14,318 nt of DNA from an uncultured Lachnospiraceae bacterium (GTDB taxonomy: Bacteria > Bacillota > Clostridia > Lachnospirales > Lachnospiraceae), in the NCBI GenBank assembly GCA_910588755.1, contig CAJUQZ010000024.1, forward strand, positions 23,645 through 37,962. Reading direction: 5' to 3'. Each line of letters opens with the position of its first letter. The first letter of the stretch is position 1. This document shows positions 6,774 through 14,195 of the stretch, one piece after another. The translations under genes were made by a program, and so were the position numbers. The notes under the pieces are model-generated. The model was not told the DNA's origin, made no database searches, and saw only the letters and a list, made by a program, of their open reading frames with translations.

Positions 6774-7430
6774 CTATAGTCGGAACATAATCTCCTTCCC
6801 AATGGAAATAAAGTATGCAACACCCTGTGAAATCATGCTGAAGAACAGCAGCAGGATAAATACAATCACCAGCATTGCAAACAGGCTGGCAACCATAAAC
6901 AGCATATTCTTCCCCATGCTAAATTCATGAATCTGCCCCATAGCGGAGATGAACAGCATAGCTGCCCACAGCAGCGAGATCATACTAAGTACCGAATAAA
7001 ACTCCCTCTCATCCACCGTGACAAAATTGCTGAAAACCATCAATGGGAACTGAATCAGCACATACGGAGTCAGTGCATAGCAGCTTGCCATATATACCTG
7101 GCCGAGCCGCCCCTTGCCGTCAAACAGAGTCGTCAGCCCCCAGTTTCCAACCACGAACATGGCGAGTGGAAAAGCCACGCTGGCAATATACAGGAAGATA
7201 TTGATTCCCTCCCAGTACACTGTCAGGAAGATGAAACTAGTATAGCGCAGCTTCATAACCCGCACGAGCAAAGTCAGAAACAGAATCGTATTTGCCGCCG
7301 CATACGTACCGCGCTTCTCATGCGTGAGATCCCAGAAACCGTCCAGCGGATGCGTGATGCAGTAAAGTGCAAACCGCAGGCTGTCTATATATTTTAGATA
7401 GGTATTTTTATTTTTCAATGCAGCTATCAT
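6774..7430 (-). CDS. YIP1-family integral membrane protein
   Basis: This is a 218-aa polytopic membrane protein with about five hydrophobic segments: roughly 43-60, 76-102, 117-137, 145-166 and 174-202. The N-terminal cytoplasmic part contains HPLDGFWDLTHEKRGTY, where a DGF/W motif and basic residues precede the first helix, as in bacterial YIP1-domain proteins. FDGKGRLGQVYMASCYALTP (about 103-122) is the conserved loop leading into the third helix and is the best family signature. No enzymatic residues are evident. A role in assembling or scaffolding the neighbouring envelope proteins is inferred from position only. The gene lies 16 nt after the NHL-protein gene and 51 nt before the DUF5696 gene. 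ATG 7430 was chosen because GGAGG is 5 nt upstream; the ATG 12 nt earlier lacks a ribosome site. Confidence 0.8.
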   Translation of the reverse strand: MIAALKNKNTYLKYIDSLRFALYCITHPLDGFWDLTHEKRGTYAAANTILFLTLLVRVMKLRYTSFIFLTVYWEGINIFLYIASVAFPLAMFVVGNWGLTTLFDGKGRLGQVYMASCYALTPYVLIQFPLMVFSNFVTVDEREFYSVLSMISLLWAAMLFISAMGQIHEFSMGKNMLFMVASLFAMLVIVFILLLFFSMISQGVAYFISIGKEIMFRL

Positions 7431-7435
7431 ATCAA

Positions 7436-7440
7436 CCTCC
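7436..7440 (-). promoter_or_regulatory. Ribosome binding site deciding the start of the YIP1 gene
   Basis: GGAGG, spacer TTGAT (5 nt), then ATG 7430. The upstream in-frame ATG (7440-7442) overlaps this site. Confidence 0.65.
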
Positions 7441-7446
7441 ATCTAT

Positions 7447-8949
7447 CTAAGCTCTGAAGATATCCGCGATATCAATTTCATGCTTGATTCTCTTGACCTT
7501 GCCAATGGACATCGGAATCAGGAATATTGCCAGGATCACTATGACAATCATAACGATATTCTCCTCCACCCACTCCTTGCGGTACTGCTTATATGCCCTC
7601 GAATAGTTCTCGTCATCGTACTTGAGTTCGAAGTAATCCATCGCCTCCTCGTACTGCTTCTGCCGCAGCAGGGAGCGTCCAATGCCGATATATGCCAGAT
7701 CATAGTTACCGTCCAGCTCCATGACCTTCTTCCAGCTCTCGCCTGACGTCTCGTAATTACCTTGGTCAAAATCCTCGATCGCGCTGTAGATCAGCCTGCC
7801 AAACTCGGTAGGGGTAAACAGTGTGATGCTGCAATCCAGCGCATCGAGCACCAGCAGGTCGTGCCCCATATGCTCGATCGCGGACGGCTGTCTGAAATAT
7901 CCGTCCATATTGCCGTTGCCACCGAAGCAGAACACCGTCTTGCCCTGATCGTCATATCCAAAGAGACGACCACGGTTCTTGTCGAGACACACATAGATAT
8001 CATTCTCAAAAACCGTCACATCTGTAAAGTACGACGGGCCTTCATAGCCGCCGCCCTCGCCCCAGTACAGGTCGCCGTAAGCGGGAAACTCGCCATTCTG
8101 AACCAGAATGTCACTGCCCATCAGGTTCAGCTTGCGGATCGCCTGCGCGGCGCCGGTGTCCAGGTCATTCTCCTCCATACCGCCCGCACACGCATAGATA
8201 AAGCCCTCGTGGTCGATATAGATATTGTCATACGCTGTCGGAACGAAAGAGGTCATACGCACCCTTTGCTCCTGCGTCGCAAATTTTTTCCAGATATAAT
8301 CCATCCAGTCGAACGTAACTGGCGTCGCTCCCACAAATCCCGAGAACGTGCCGTCCGCCTCATATTTACACAAGCCCTGATTGATGCTAGTAGCGATACA
8401 GTATACGCGCCCGGCCGTATCGATCACGATTTTGGAGGGCTGGAAGGTACTGTTCTCGCTCACTGTGGAATCCACCGGCAAATTAAACTGTAAAATATAG
8501 TTTAAGTCGCTGTCCACCTTCACGATTCTTGCGTTTCCGTTGTCGCTGATAAAGATGTCGCCCCCGTCCGATATCGCAATATCCGTCGGGCCAGCTAGAT
8601 TCTTCACTTCCGTATTTCCCTGGATACTGTCGAAGATACGCACTACCTCAAACTTCTCCGTGCCGGTACGCTCGATCTGCACAATCCGGTTGTTGCCGGT
8701 ATCACAAATATAGATCATGTTGTCCTTGACAAACATTCCCTGGGGATTTCGGAAATTGAGATCCAGGCCAAACGCTTTCGCCGTGTAGACGCCCGCCACC
8801 GAATAGACATCCGGCGAGTCCTGCACATCACCCCAGTAGTCATAATTATATGTATAGCTTTTATCCTCCGCCAAAACGCTCATTGAGGAAGACGCAAGAA
8901 TCACCGCTCCCAGCGCTAAAGCACCGATTGATTTCATTATCTTTTTCAT
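7447..8949 (-). CDS. Secreted NHL-repeat protein with TPR-like region and C-terminal membrane anchor
   Basis: The 500-aa product starts with a signal peptide (about 1-27, ending SSSMSVLA before ED). An extracytoplasmic beta-propeller of NHL-type blades follows: NPQGMFVKDNMIYICDTGNN with RIVQIE (about 68-93) and GPTDIAISDGGDIFISDNGN with ARIVKVD (about 120-146) are the clearest, with weaker blades at about 168-201, 240-280, 305-335 and 350-380. Residues about 386-444 resemble a pair of TPR helices (FDQGNYETSGESWKKV, then the YDLAYIGIGRSLLRQKQYEEA segment). One membrane helix (about 465-483) is followed by a short basic cytoplasmic tail. NHL propellers bind proteins, nucleic acids or sugars, so a receptor or scaffold role is likely but unproven. 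ATG 8949 has GAGGTGG just upstream; the ATG 12 nt earlier has no good spacing. Confidence 0.85.
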   Translation of the reverse strand: MKKIMKSIGALALGAVILASSSMSVLAEDKSYTYNYDYWGDVQDSPDVYSVAGVYTAKAFGLDLNFRNPQGMFVKDNMIYICDTGNNRIVQIERTGTEKFEVVRIFDSIQGNTEVKNLAGPTDIAISDGGDIFISDNGNARIVKVDSDLNYILQFNLPVDSTVSENSTFQPSKIVIDTAGRVYCIATSINQGLCKYEADGTFSGFVGATPVTFDWMDYIWKKFATQEQRVRMTSFVPTAYDNIYIDHEGFIYACAGGMEENDLDTGAAQAIRKLNLMGSDILVQNGEFPAYGDLYWGEGGGYEGPSYFTDVTVFENDIYVCLDKNRGRLFGYDDQGKTVFCFGGNGNMDGYFRQPSAIEHMGHDLLVLDALDCSITLFTPTEFGRLIYSAIEDFDQGNYETSGESWKKVMELDGNYDLAYIGIGRSLLRQKQYEEAMDYFELKYDDENYSRAYKQYRKEWVEENIVMIVIVILAIFLIPMSIGKVKRIKHEIDIADIFRA

Positions 8950-8952
8950 AGG

Positions 8953-8959
8953 CCACCTC
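8953..8959 (-). promoter_or_regulatory. Ribosome binding site deciding the start of the NHL-repeat gene
   Basis: GAGGTGG lies 3 nt (GAGG core 6 nt) before ATG 8949. It overlaps the alternative start at 8961. Confidence 0.5.
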
Positions 8960-8967
8960 ATTCCCTG

Positions 8968-9876
8968 TTAATCTTTCAGACCCGAGCTTGCCATCGTCTC
9001 CAAGATCTGGCTCTCAGAGAATACAAAGATTGCAATGGGAACAACCATCAGGACAACCAGTACGGCCGCGCCCTGTCCCGTTCTTGCAATACCGCCGCTC
9101 TGGATTTGCTGCATGGCATATACGAGTGTCTTCTTTTCCTCGGAGTAGATGAATGTAGCCGCCTTGTTGTTCCACAACCCCTGCACCGAGAAGATGATCA
9201 ATGTCATCCACGCGGGCTTTACGTTGGGCATCACGATGCCACTAAACACCCTCCACTCGCTTGCGCCGTCAATCTTTGCCGCCTCGATCAGGGAGGTCGG
9301 AAGGCCTTCCATGAACTGCTTCATCAGGAAGAGTCCCATCGGTGAGGCAAATCCTGGAATGATAATGGACCAGTATGTATCGATCCAGCCAAGCTTATTT
9401 AATATCAAATAGTTTGGAATCTGTGTCACATAGCCGGTGAACATCATCGCCACCGTAACCAGTTTAAAAAATGCCTGGTTGCCTGGAAAATCATACTTCG
9501 CCAACACGAAAGCGCCCATGGAAGCGATAATCAGATGACCGAATGTACCAACGAATGTGATAAACACTGTGTTAAACAGATATCTTGAAAATGTAACCCA
9601 CGATTTTCCCATCGTCACAAACAGATCGGAAAAGTTATCTAACGTAGGGTTCTGCGCCAAAATCTTGGGCGGAAACTTGAACAATTCGTCCAAAGGCTTC
9701 AGTGCACTGCTCACCGCGTAGATCAGAGGAAACGCCATCACAAATGCCACCAGCAGCAGGAACAGATACAGAAAAATGTCTCCTACGATAGACCGGTTTG
9801 GCTTTCTTTTCTTGATCAGCTTTTTGCGGTATACGGGTTCTAAGTTTTCTTGCTCTTTTTTCTTCTTCTTGCTCAT
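8968..9876 (-). CDS. Carbohydrate ABC transporter permease, MalG type
   Basis: This 302-aa inner-membrane subunit begins with a very basic cytoplasmic tail (SKKKKKEQE, then KKLIKKRKP). Helices lie at about 33-56, 102-125, 135-158, 166-186, 220-236 and 268-290. The EAA loop is at about 198-217 (EAAKIDGASEWRVFSGIVMP), the docking site for the ATPase. Its first codon is one nucleotide after the stop of the 312-aa permease (TGATATG), with AGGA 8 nt before the ATG, so the two are almost certainly co-translated partners. It is a different subfamily from the 339-aa permease of the same operon. Confidence 0.95.
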   Translation of the reverse strand: MSKKKKKEQENLEPVYRKKLIKKRKPNRSIVGDIFLYLFLLLVAFVMAFPLIYAVSSALKPLDELFKFPPKILAQNPTLDNFSDLFVTMGKSWVTFSRYLFNTVFITFVGTFGHLIIASMGAFVLAKYDFPGNQAFFKLVTVAMMFTGYVTQIPNYLILNKLGWIDTYWSIIIPGFASPMGLFLMKQFMEGLPTSLIEAAKIDGASEWRVFSGIVMPNVKPAWMTLIIFSVQGLWNNKAATFIYSEEKKTLVYAMQQIQSGGIARTGQGAAVLVVLMVVPIAIFVFSESQILETMASSGLKD

Positions 9877-9877
9877 A

Positions 9878-10816
9878 TCAGGTTCCTACTCTCCTCAACA
9901 GACTTTGGATTGCTTTGTTACAAAGTATCATCATCAGGAACAGAATGGTTGCGATCGCACACGCGTAACCCATCTCAAACCTAGTAAAACCGTAGTCAAA
10001 CAGGTGTGTCACGATCGTGCGGGCTGCGTAGTCCGTACTCGGATATCCGCAGAGTGCCATAGTGACATCACAGACGCCAAAAGCCTGAGTGATGGACATA
10101 ACCGCACCAAACATCAGCATGGGGCGCATATTCGGAAGCGTGATATACCACAGCTCCTGCCAGCGGTTTTTGATACCGTCCATGTATCCAGCCTCAAACT
10201 GCGATCTGTCCACGCCCTGCAGACCTGCCACGAAGGAGAGGAAGCCAGTACCTAAGCTCATCCACAGAATGACAAGCATACAGATCGGCAGCATGTAGTC
10301 CGGATTGATAAACCACAGCACCGGCTTGTCGATGATACCCAGGTTCATCAGAAAAGCATTGACATAGCCGTATGCATCTCCTCTGAAGAACACAGAGAAG
10401 ATGACATAGCAGTTGCCCGCGATGGACGGCGCGTAGAACACGACAACCGCCACGCTGCGCACCCATCTGGGAAGCTCATTGATGAGCCATGCAAACAGGA
10501 ACGACATGATGTATCCCAGAGGTCCGGTGATGACAGCGATCATCAGGGTATTCTTGATACCGATGAGGAAGATGTCATCGTCCAGAATCAGGCTGATGTA
10601 GTTCTGCAGCCCGATAAACCTTGGCTTTTCCAAGATGTTATAGTATGTAAATCCATAAAAAATCGAAATCACTACGGGCGCCACAAAGAACAATGTAAAC
10701 AGCAGCGCATAGGGCAGAAGGAACAGGTAACACATCTTACTCTTCTTCGCCTTCTTCCACGCAACCTGCATGTTGTGCTTCCGCAGGGTAAAATATTTGT
10801 TTATATACTCTTTCAT
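9878..10816 (-). CDS. Carbohydrate ABC transporter permease, MalF/LacF type
   Basis: This 312-aa inner-membrane subunit has its first helix at about 29-52 (YLFLLPYALLFTLFFVAPVV), then the external FIGLQNYISLILDDD segment and further helices at about 88-112, 120-142, 177-198, 232-250 and 283-300. The EAA loop at about 208-229 reads FEAGYMDGIKNRWQELWYIT; the second Ala is Gly, a tolerated variant. It begins 11 nt after the stop of the large binding-protein gene, with AGGGG about 9 nt before the ATG. With the 302-aa protein it would form the membrane channel served by the jelly-roll binding protein. Confidence 0.94.
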   Translation of the reverse strand: MKEYINKYFTLRKHNMQVAWKKAKKSKMCYLFLLPYALLFTLFFVAPVVISIFYGFTYYNILEKPRFIGLQNYISLILDDDIFLIGIKNTLMIAVITGPLGYIMSFLFAWLINELPRWVRSVAVVVFYAPSIAGNCYVIFSVFFRGDAYGYVNAFLMNLGIIDKPVLWFINPDYMLPICMLVILWMSLGTGFLSFVAGLQGVDRSQFEAGYMDGIKNRWQELWYITLPNMRPMLMFGAVMSITQAFGVCDVTMALCGYPSTDYAARTIVTHLFDYGFTRFEMGYACAIATILFLMMILCNKAIQSLLRRVGT

Positions 10817-10827
10817 TTTTCACGCCC

Positions 10828-13806
10828 CTATTCTTCTATTGGCAAGCCGAACTCAATCCGCTTCTTCTTGATCTCGTCATTGATCGTGACGGCATAATCT
10901 ATGATTGTCTCCCTGGAATCAGTCTTCTCGTTGATGACCTTTCTGATCGCGTTGGTGATATGGCGTCCTGTAAAGTATCCGCCCGGCACCTCGCGTATTC
11001 CAACGGTCTGTTCCCACTGCGCATCGAGCACCTTGATATCGTCGTTGCTCCATGAAAGCTGTACAAACGCGTCCTTGTTCGCTGTCGCGTACCGCGCCGA
11101 AGAACCAAGCAGCGCCTCAATCTCGCGTCCGAAACGCACCTGTGTATCCGGCTGTGCCCACCACTTCATAAACTCCCATGAGTTCTGACGCAGGGTTTCA
11201 TTCTCGGTGGCAATCATCATCGTCGCATTTCCGGTGATAAAGTCGGAGCGGTCTATGTAGGTGCTCCCGTCCGCCGCCGTGTATTCCGTACCTGGAATCA
11301 GTGTAAAATCCCACAGTCCCCTGATCTCCGGAGCCGATACCATCAATGTGTTATATGTAGAATACGGTGAAATACCAATTGGCATCTCCCCTGAACGGAA
11401 ACGGCTCACAAAGTCGTACACCGTAGGAAGTCCGTAGTCGTTAAAGTATCTGATGTAATCCTTGAATGCCCTGACGCCCGGCTCGTCGTCCACCATAGTC
11501 TTTGTCCCGTCCTCACTGTACATGTCCCCGCCATACTGGAAAAGGAGTGTAAAGTACAGGGACAGATCCGGTGCATTGGAGGCAACGGCTGTGGTCGCTG
11601 TCGCGGTGGTGCTGCTGCCCGCCGCTGTCGGAATACCGATTGAGAGGTTGTTTCCCTGTATCGTGGGCAACATCTCGATCAGCTCCTGCCATGTATTGGG
11701 AATCTCCAACTCAAGCTCTTCCATGACATCTTTTCTGTAAAACATGACATTGAAGGTCTGCGTCTCAGGCACCGCATAAATGTGCCCATCAAGCGTGAAC
11801 TGTTCATAAGAACTCTTTGTATAATGAGAGAATACCTCTTCCCAGTCACTAAACTGGGTGAGATCCTCGACCGCGTTTCGCAGCGCATAGTTCACAGGCT
11901 GGTCCGCGCCTACGGAAAGCACCACGTTTGGCCCTCTTCCCGCCATAACCGCGTTCATCAGCGCGCCTGGATCGACGATTTCCACGTTGACCTTGACACC
12001 ACTGTTAGGTGTAAAGCTATCGTCCACCATAGACTTTAAGATCGTACCCTGGTCACGTCCGGTGAGAACCCATACCTTGACAACCTCCTCACCGGAGCCT
12101 TCCGCGTAGACATCACCCACCGCGTTATAATCAACTACGAATGATGCCACAAAGGATTTCATCTCATGCCACAGCTTCGTGGCCGCGTTTGCCTTTTTCT
12201 CCTCGGGCTTGACATTGACGCCGCTGACTACCAGATAGTCGATATCCAGCTTGGTCTCGCTCAGGTTCAATGCCGCTGTTCCCAAAGCGGTAATATTGTC
12301 CTTGAATGTCGTGAACTCCAACGTGATCTTCTGCGGTTTCTCGCAGAAGCGCTCTAACTGCTGTGCCACGGTCTGCGCAGACGCGATTCCGTCGGCTTTC
12401 TGTCCGCTGTACGCCACCATGTCATCTACCAGCTTGAACAGTCTCTTGGACTCAAGCTCCATCGCTTCTATAATCTCGGGATAACTTCTCTCGATATAGT
12501 AATCCCTGTACTGGTCGGGTGTCGCACCTGTGTATACAAGCACCTTCCTGTAGATCTGGTTGAGTCTGAATGTCGAGTCCTCCAGCTCCTCAAGAATGCT
12601 TCCGATGCCGCCTAGTGTCGCCTCAAGCCTGATCGTATGTACACCCTTTGTCAGGTAGAAATTGTACGGTGTACCCGCTTCATCCGCCAGCTTCAGGTAA
12701 TCCCAGTCATTGCTGTAGGCGAAGGAAATCGCCTTGAGCTCCTCAAAAGGAATCTCACCGTCTATGTAAACGCTTCTGCTGGACACAACGCCGCGTGAAT
12801 AATTCTGGCGGCCTTTGACCATGATGTTATAATATCCGTCCTCAGGCACTTCAAAATCCCACTCAATCCACTGTCCGGAACTTCTCCATGCCTCGCCGCC
12901 CACATAGTTCAGCACGGTCTTTGTCACGCTGTTTGGCTGGGTTGTCGGCGAAGACCTGTCATATTTTGCATAGAGAGACGATTCGGAACGGTAGGTGGAA
13001 TCCTCCCCCTCGATCAGCGTCATGAAATTTTTCGCTGTCTCAGAAGACGTATCTGCCGGGCACTTCGCTATGTATTCCTCATAGGTATCAAGATCCTGCA
13101 CCTTCGTGATCTCCAGCTTACGCAAAATCATGGGTTCATTTGCAGCCTCAAGACCAATCGTGTTCTCACCCTTCTCCAGATAGAACTTATACGGTTCGGT
13201 GATGTATCCCATGTCATCCCTGAAATACGCTGTCTGCCAGCCTGGCGCCTCGATCTGGCTAGGTCTGATCTCGTTGCCCTGATTGTCAACTGTCGGCGCA
13301 CCTGCGTCGGTCCAGATTCTGGTGAAGGAAATATTCCTTGCATCCTCAAAAGGAACCTCGCCGTTGAGATAGACGATACGCTCCGCTGCAACACCTCTGG
13401 ACTCAGGAAGCAGATACTCCATAAAAATGTTGTAGAAGCCCGCCTCCGGCACATCTACTTTCCAGGTGACTTTGGAACTGGTGTCCGTAAACAGCGCCTT
13501 TTCCTCTCCTTCATAGTTGTTGTAAACCTCCACGCCGCCTTCGGATTCATAGTCATACAAATCCACCGCTGCCTGTTGATCAGGGTACGGCGCATCAGCA
13601 TGGTCATTCAGGTATCCCGTGTAGGTACCCGTCCTCTGCATGCCTTCTACGTCAGTGCTCAGGTCAGCGCCCGCGTACTTCTCATGGAAGTCATCCACAC
13701 CGCGCAGAGACATAAGGAAAGCAATCAGCACTATAACCGCTATGACTGCAACCGCAATAAGAATCTTTTTTCCAGATTTTTTTCCAGACTTTCCTTGGCT
13801 CTCCAT
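10828..13806 (-). CDS. Large membrane-tethered solute-binding protein with two jelly-roll (CBM-like) domains
   Basis: This 992-aa protein is about twice the usual length for a sugar-binding component. A Lys/Gly/Ser-rich start is followed by one hydrophobic helix (about 13-34) with no lipobox Cys, so it is probably held by an uncleaved anchor. Two related beta-sandwich domains follow: about 80-236 (WKVDVPEAGFYNIFMEYLLP; KFYLEKGENTIGLEA) and about 262-421 (WDFEVPEDGYYNIMVKG; NFYLTKGVHTIRLEA). The shared pattern, polar D-V/F-P-E-x-G-Y/F-Y-N-I then F-Y-L-x-K-G-x-x-T-I-x-L-E-A, suggests internal duplication. A helical linker (about 425-560) precedes a family-1 solute-binding domain (about 574-990), with YAVPETQTFNVMFYRKDVME and an S/T/A-rich loop (about 729-746). 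ATG 13806 is chosen because GGAGG lies 5 nt upstream; the in-frame GTG at 13818 overlaps this site. It is the first operon gene. Confidence 0.9.
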   Translation of the reverse strand: MESQGKSGKKSGKKILIAVAVIAVIVLIAFLMSLRGVDDFHEKYAGADLSTDVEGMQRTGTYTGYLNDHADAPYPDQQAAVDLYDYESEGGVEVYNNYEGEEKALFTDTSSKVTWKVDVPEAGFYNIFMEYLLPESRGVAAERIVYLNGEVPFEDARNISFTRIWTDAGAPTVDNQGNEIRPSQIEAPGWQTAYFRDDMGYITEPYKFYLEKGENTIGLEAANEPMILRKLEITKVQDLDTYEEYIAKCPADTSSETAKNFMTLIEGEDSTYRSESSLYAKYDRSSPTTQPNSVTKTVLNYVGGEAWRSSGQWIEWDFEVPEDGYYNIMVKGRQNYSRGVVSSRSVYIDGEIPFEELKAISFAYSNDWDYLKLADEAGTPYNFYLTKGVHTIRLEATLGGIGSILEELEDSTFRLNQIYRKVLVYTGATPDQYRDYYIERSYPEIIEAMELESKRLFKLVDDMVAYSGQKADGIASAQTVAQQLERFCEKPQKITLEFTTFKDNITALGTAALNLSETKLDIDYLVVSGVNVKPEEKKANAATKLWHEMKSFVASFVVDYNAVGDVYAEGSGEEVVKVWVLTGRDQGTILKSMVDDSFTPNSGVKVNVEIVDPGALMNAVMAGRGPNVVLSVGADQPVNYALRNAVEDLTQFSDWEEVFSHYTKSSYEQFTLDGHIYAVPETQTFNVMFYRKDVMEELELEIPNTWQELIEMLPTIQGNNLSIGIPTAAGSSTTATATTAVASNAPDLSLYFTLLFQYGGDMYSEDGTKTMVDDEPGVRAFKDYIRYFNDYGLPTVYDFVSRFRSGEMPIGISPYSTYNTLMVSAPEIRGLWDFTLIPGTEYTAADGSTYIDRSDFITGNATMMIATENETLRQNSWEFMKWWAQPDTQVRFGREIEALLGSSARYATANKDAFVQLSWSNDDIKVLDAQWEQTVGIREVPGGYFTGRHITNAIRKVINEKTDSRETIIDYAVTINDEIKKKRIEFGLPIEE

Positions 13807-13811
13807 ACTTT

Positions 13812-13816
13812 CCTCC
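13812..13816 (-). promoter_or_regulatory. Ribosome binding site deciding the start of the first operon gene
   Basis: GGAGG, spacer AAAGT (5 nt), then ATG 13806. The alternative GTG at 13816-13818 lies across this site. Confidence 0.7.
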
Positions 13817-13859
13817 ACAAAACCAGTATTTTTTTATAGGGAACAATTTAACAAAATGA

Positions 13860-13880
13860 CTAAAAAGATCTGCTTTTTAG
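13860..13880. promoter_or_regulatory. Perfect 8-bp inverted repeat, possible operator
   Basis: CTAAAAAG (13860-13867) and CTTTTTAG (13873-13880) are exact inverted copies around a 5-bp centre. The site is 54 nt upstream of the first operon gene and just downstream of two -10-like hexamers, a position typical of a repressor operator. As RNA the stem would be AT-rich and weak, so a protein site is likelier than a terminator. No regulator gene is in the window. Confidence 0.4.
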
Positions 13881-13885
13881 CAAAT

Positions 13886-13902
13886 TTTATAGCACAATTA
13901 TA
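13886..13902 (-). promoter_or_regulatory. Candidate operon promoter (-10 region)
   Basis: The minus strand has TATAAT (13902 to 13897) and, a few bases downstream, an extended -10, TGCTATAAA (13894 to 13886). Neither has a good TTGACA-like box at 16-18 nt. Use of the extended -10 would give a leader of roughly 70-75 nt before ATG 13806. Placement is suggestive only, since this DNA is AT-rich and such hexamers arise by chance. Confidence 0.35.
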
Positions 13903-13940
13903 TATTACGCCTAAATGCATTTATAACACTTCTCATATTT

Positions 13941-13949
13941 TGCTATAAT
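13941..13949 (+). promoter_or_regulatory. Extended -10 promoter element of the candidate small RNA
   Basis: TGCTATAAT is an exact match to the extended -10 consensus TGnTATAAT. The base segment 17 nt upstream (TTATAA at 13921-13926) is a poor -35. It reads away from the operon. Confidence 0.4.
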
Positions 13950-13972
13950 CTGTTCATATATTGCTTTTATTT

Positions 13973-13985
13973 GTGCATACTGCAC
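13973..13985. promoter_or_regulatory. Palindromic site GTGCA-TAC-TGCAC
   Basis: GTGCA (13973-13977) and TGCAC (13981-13985) are exact inverted halves around TAC. Part of it (ATACTGCA) recurs inverted at 14041-14048. It could be a pair of regulator half-sites or the base of the RNA structure described for 13956-14157. Confidence 0.35.
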
Positions 13986-14097
13986 ATTTGTACAGCTTTA
14001 TTTTAAAAATTCCCATCAAAATAACGATGTTATCTGGGTATGCAGTATCAAAATTTGAACAAACTGCTTTTTCTGAAACCCCTCAGAATATAACTGA

Positions 14098-14166
14098 TGC
14101 CTAATGAACGGCCCCCCGCCGCATAGCGCGTGCGTCAGCTTTTGCTGACATTTTTTTACTTAGGCA
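14098..14166. repeat. GC-rich 69-bp segment bounded by a 7-bp inverted repeat
   Basis: TGCCTAA (14098-14104) and TTAGGCA (14160-14166) are exact inverted copies. They enclose a C- and G-rich core (14109-14139) that stands out from AT-rich surroundings, and the terminator hairpin at 14134-14149. This could be a small palindromic repeat element or the 3' part of the candidate small RNA. Confidence 0.35.
14134..14157 (+). terminator. Rho-independent terminator, plus strand
   Basis: GTCAGC (14134-14139), loop TTTT, GCTGAC (14144-14149), then A and seven T (14151-14157). The T-tract lies on the plus strand only, so it acts on rightward transcription. No plus-strand protein gene precedes it in the window, which is the main reason to suspect a small RNA. 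Confidence 0.7.
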
Positions 14167-14175
14167 CCTACATGC

Positions 14176-14195
14176 AAAAAAGAGGCGCTTCACCT
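14176..14195 (-). terminator. Weak terminator for an upstream minus-strand gene
   Basis: On the minus strand AGGTG-AAG-CGCCT (14195 to 14183, one G-U pair) is followed by C and six T (14181-14176). The stem is short but well placed to end a leftward transcript entering from beyond 14318. It separates the operon from whatever lies upstream. Confidence 0.4.

Larger units (their letters stand above)
13956..14157 (+). ncRNA. Candidate small structured RNA, divergent from the operon
   Basis: On the plus strand a perfect extended -10, TGCTATAAT (13941-13949), lacks a clear -35 but predicts a start near 13956. A canonical terminator ends the stretch at 14134-14157, giving about 200 nt with no ORF. 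Between them are nested complementary segments. ATACTGCA (13977-13984) pairs with TGCAGTAT (14041-14048). Inside it CCCA (14012-14015) pairs with TGGG (14035-14038), and ATAAC (14021-14025) with GTTAT (14029-14033). A second hairpin, TTCTGA/TCAGAA (14071-14088), follows. I do not recognise a known RNA family. The same pairings would form in a minus-strand leader if the operon promoter lies further upstream. Confidence 0.35.

Noticed and set aside
13690..13806. Lipoprotein signal in the large binding protein
   Set aside because: No Cys follows the hydrophobic helix near residues 13-34; the first Cys is far downstream (about residue 249), so lipid anchoring is not supported.
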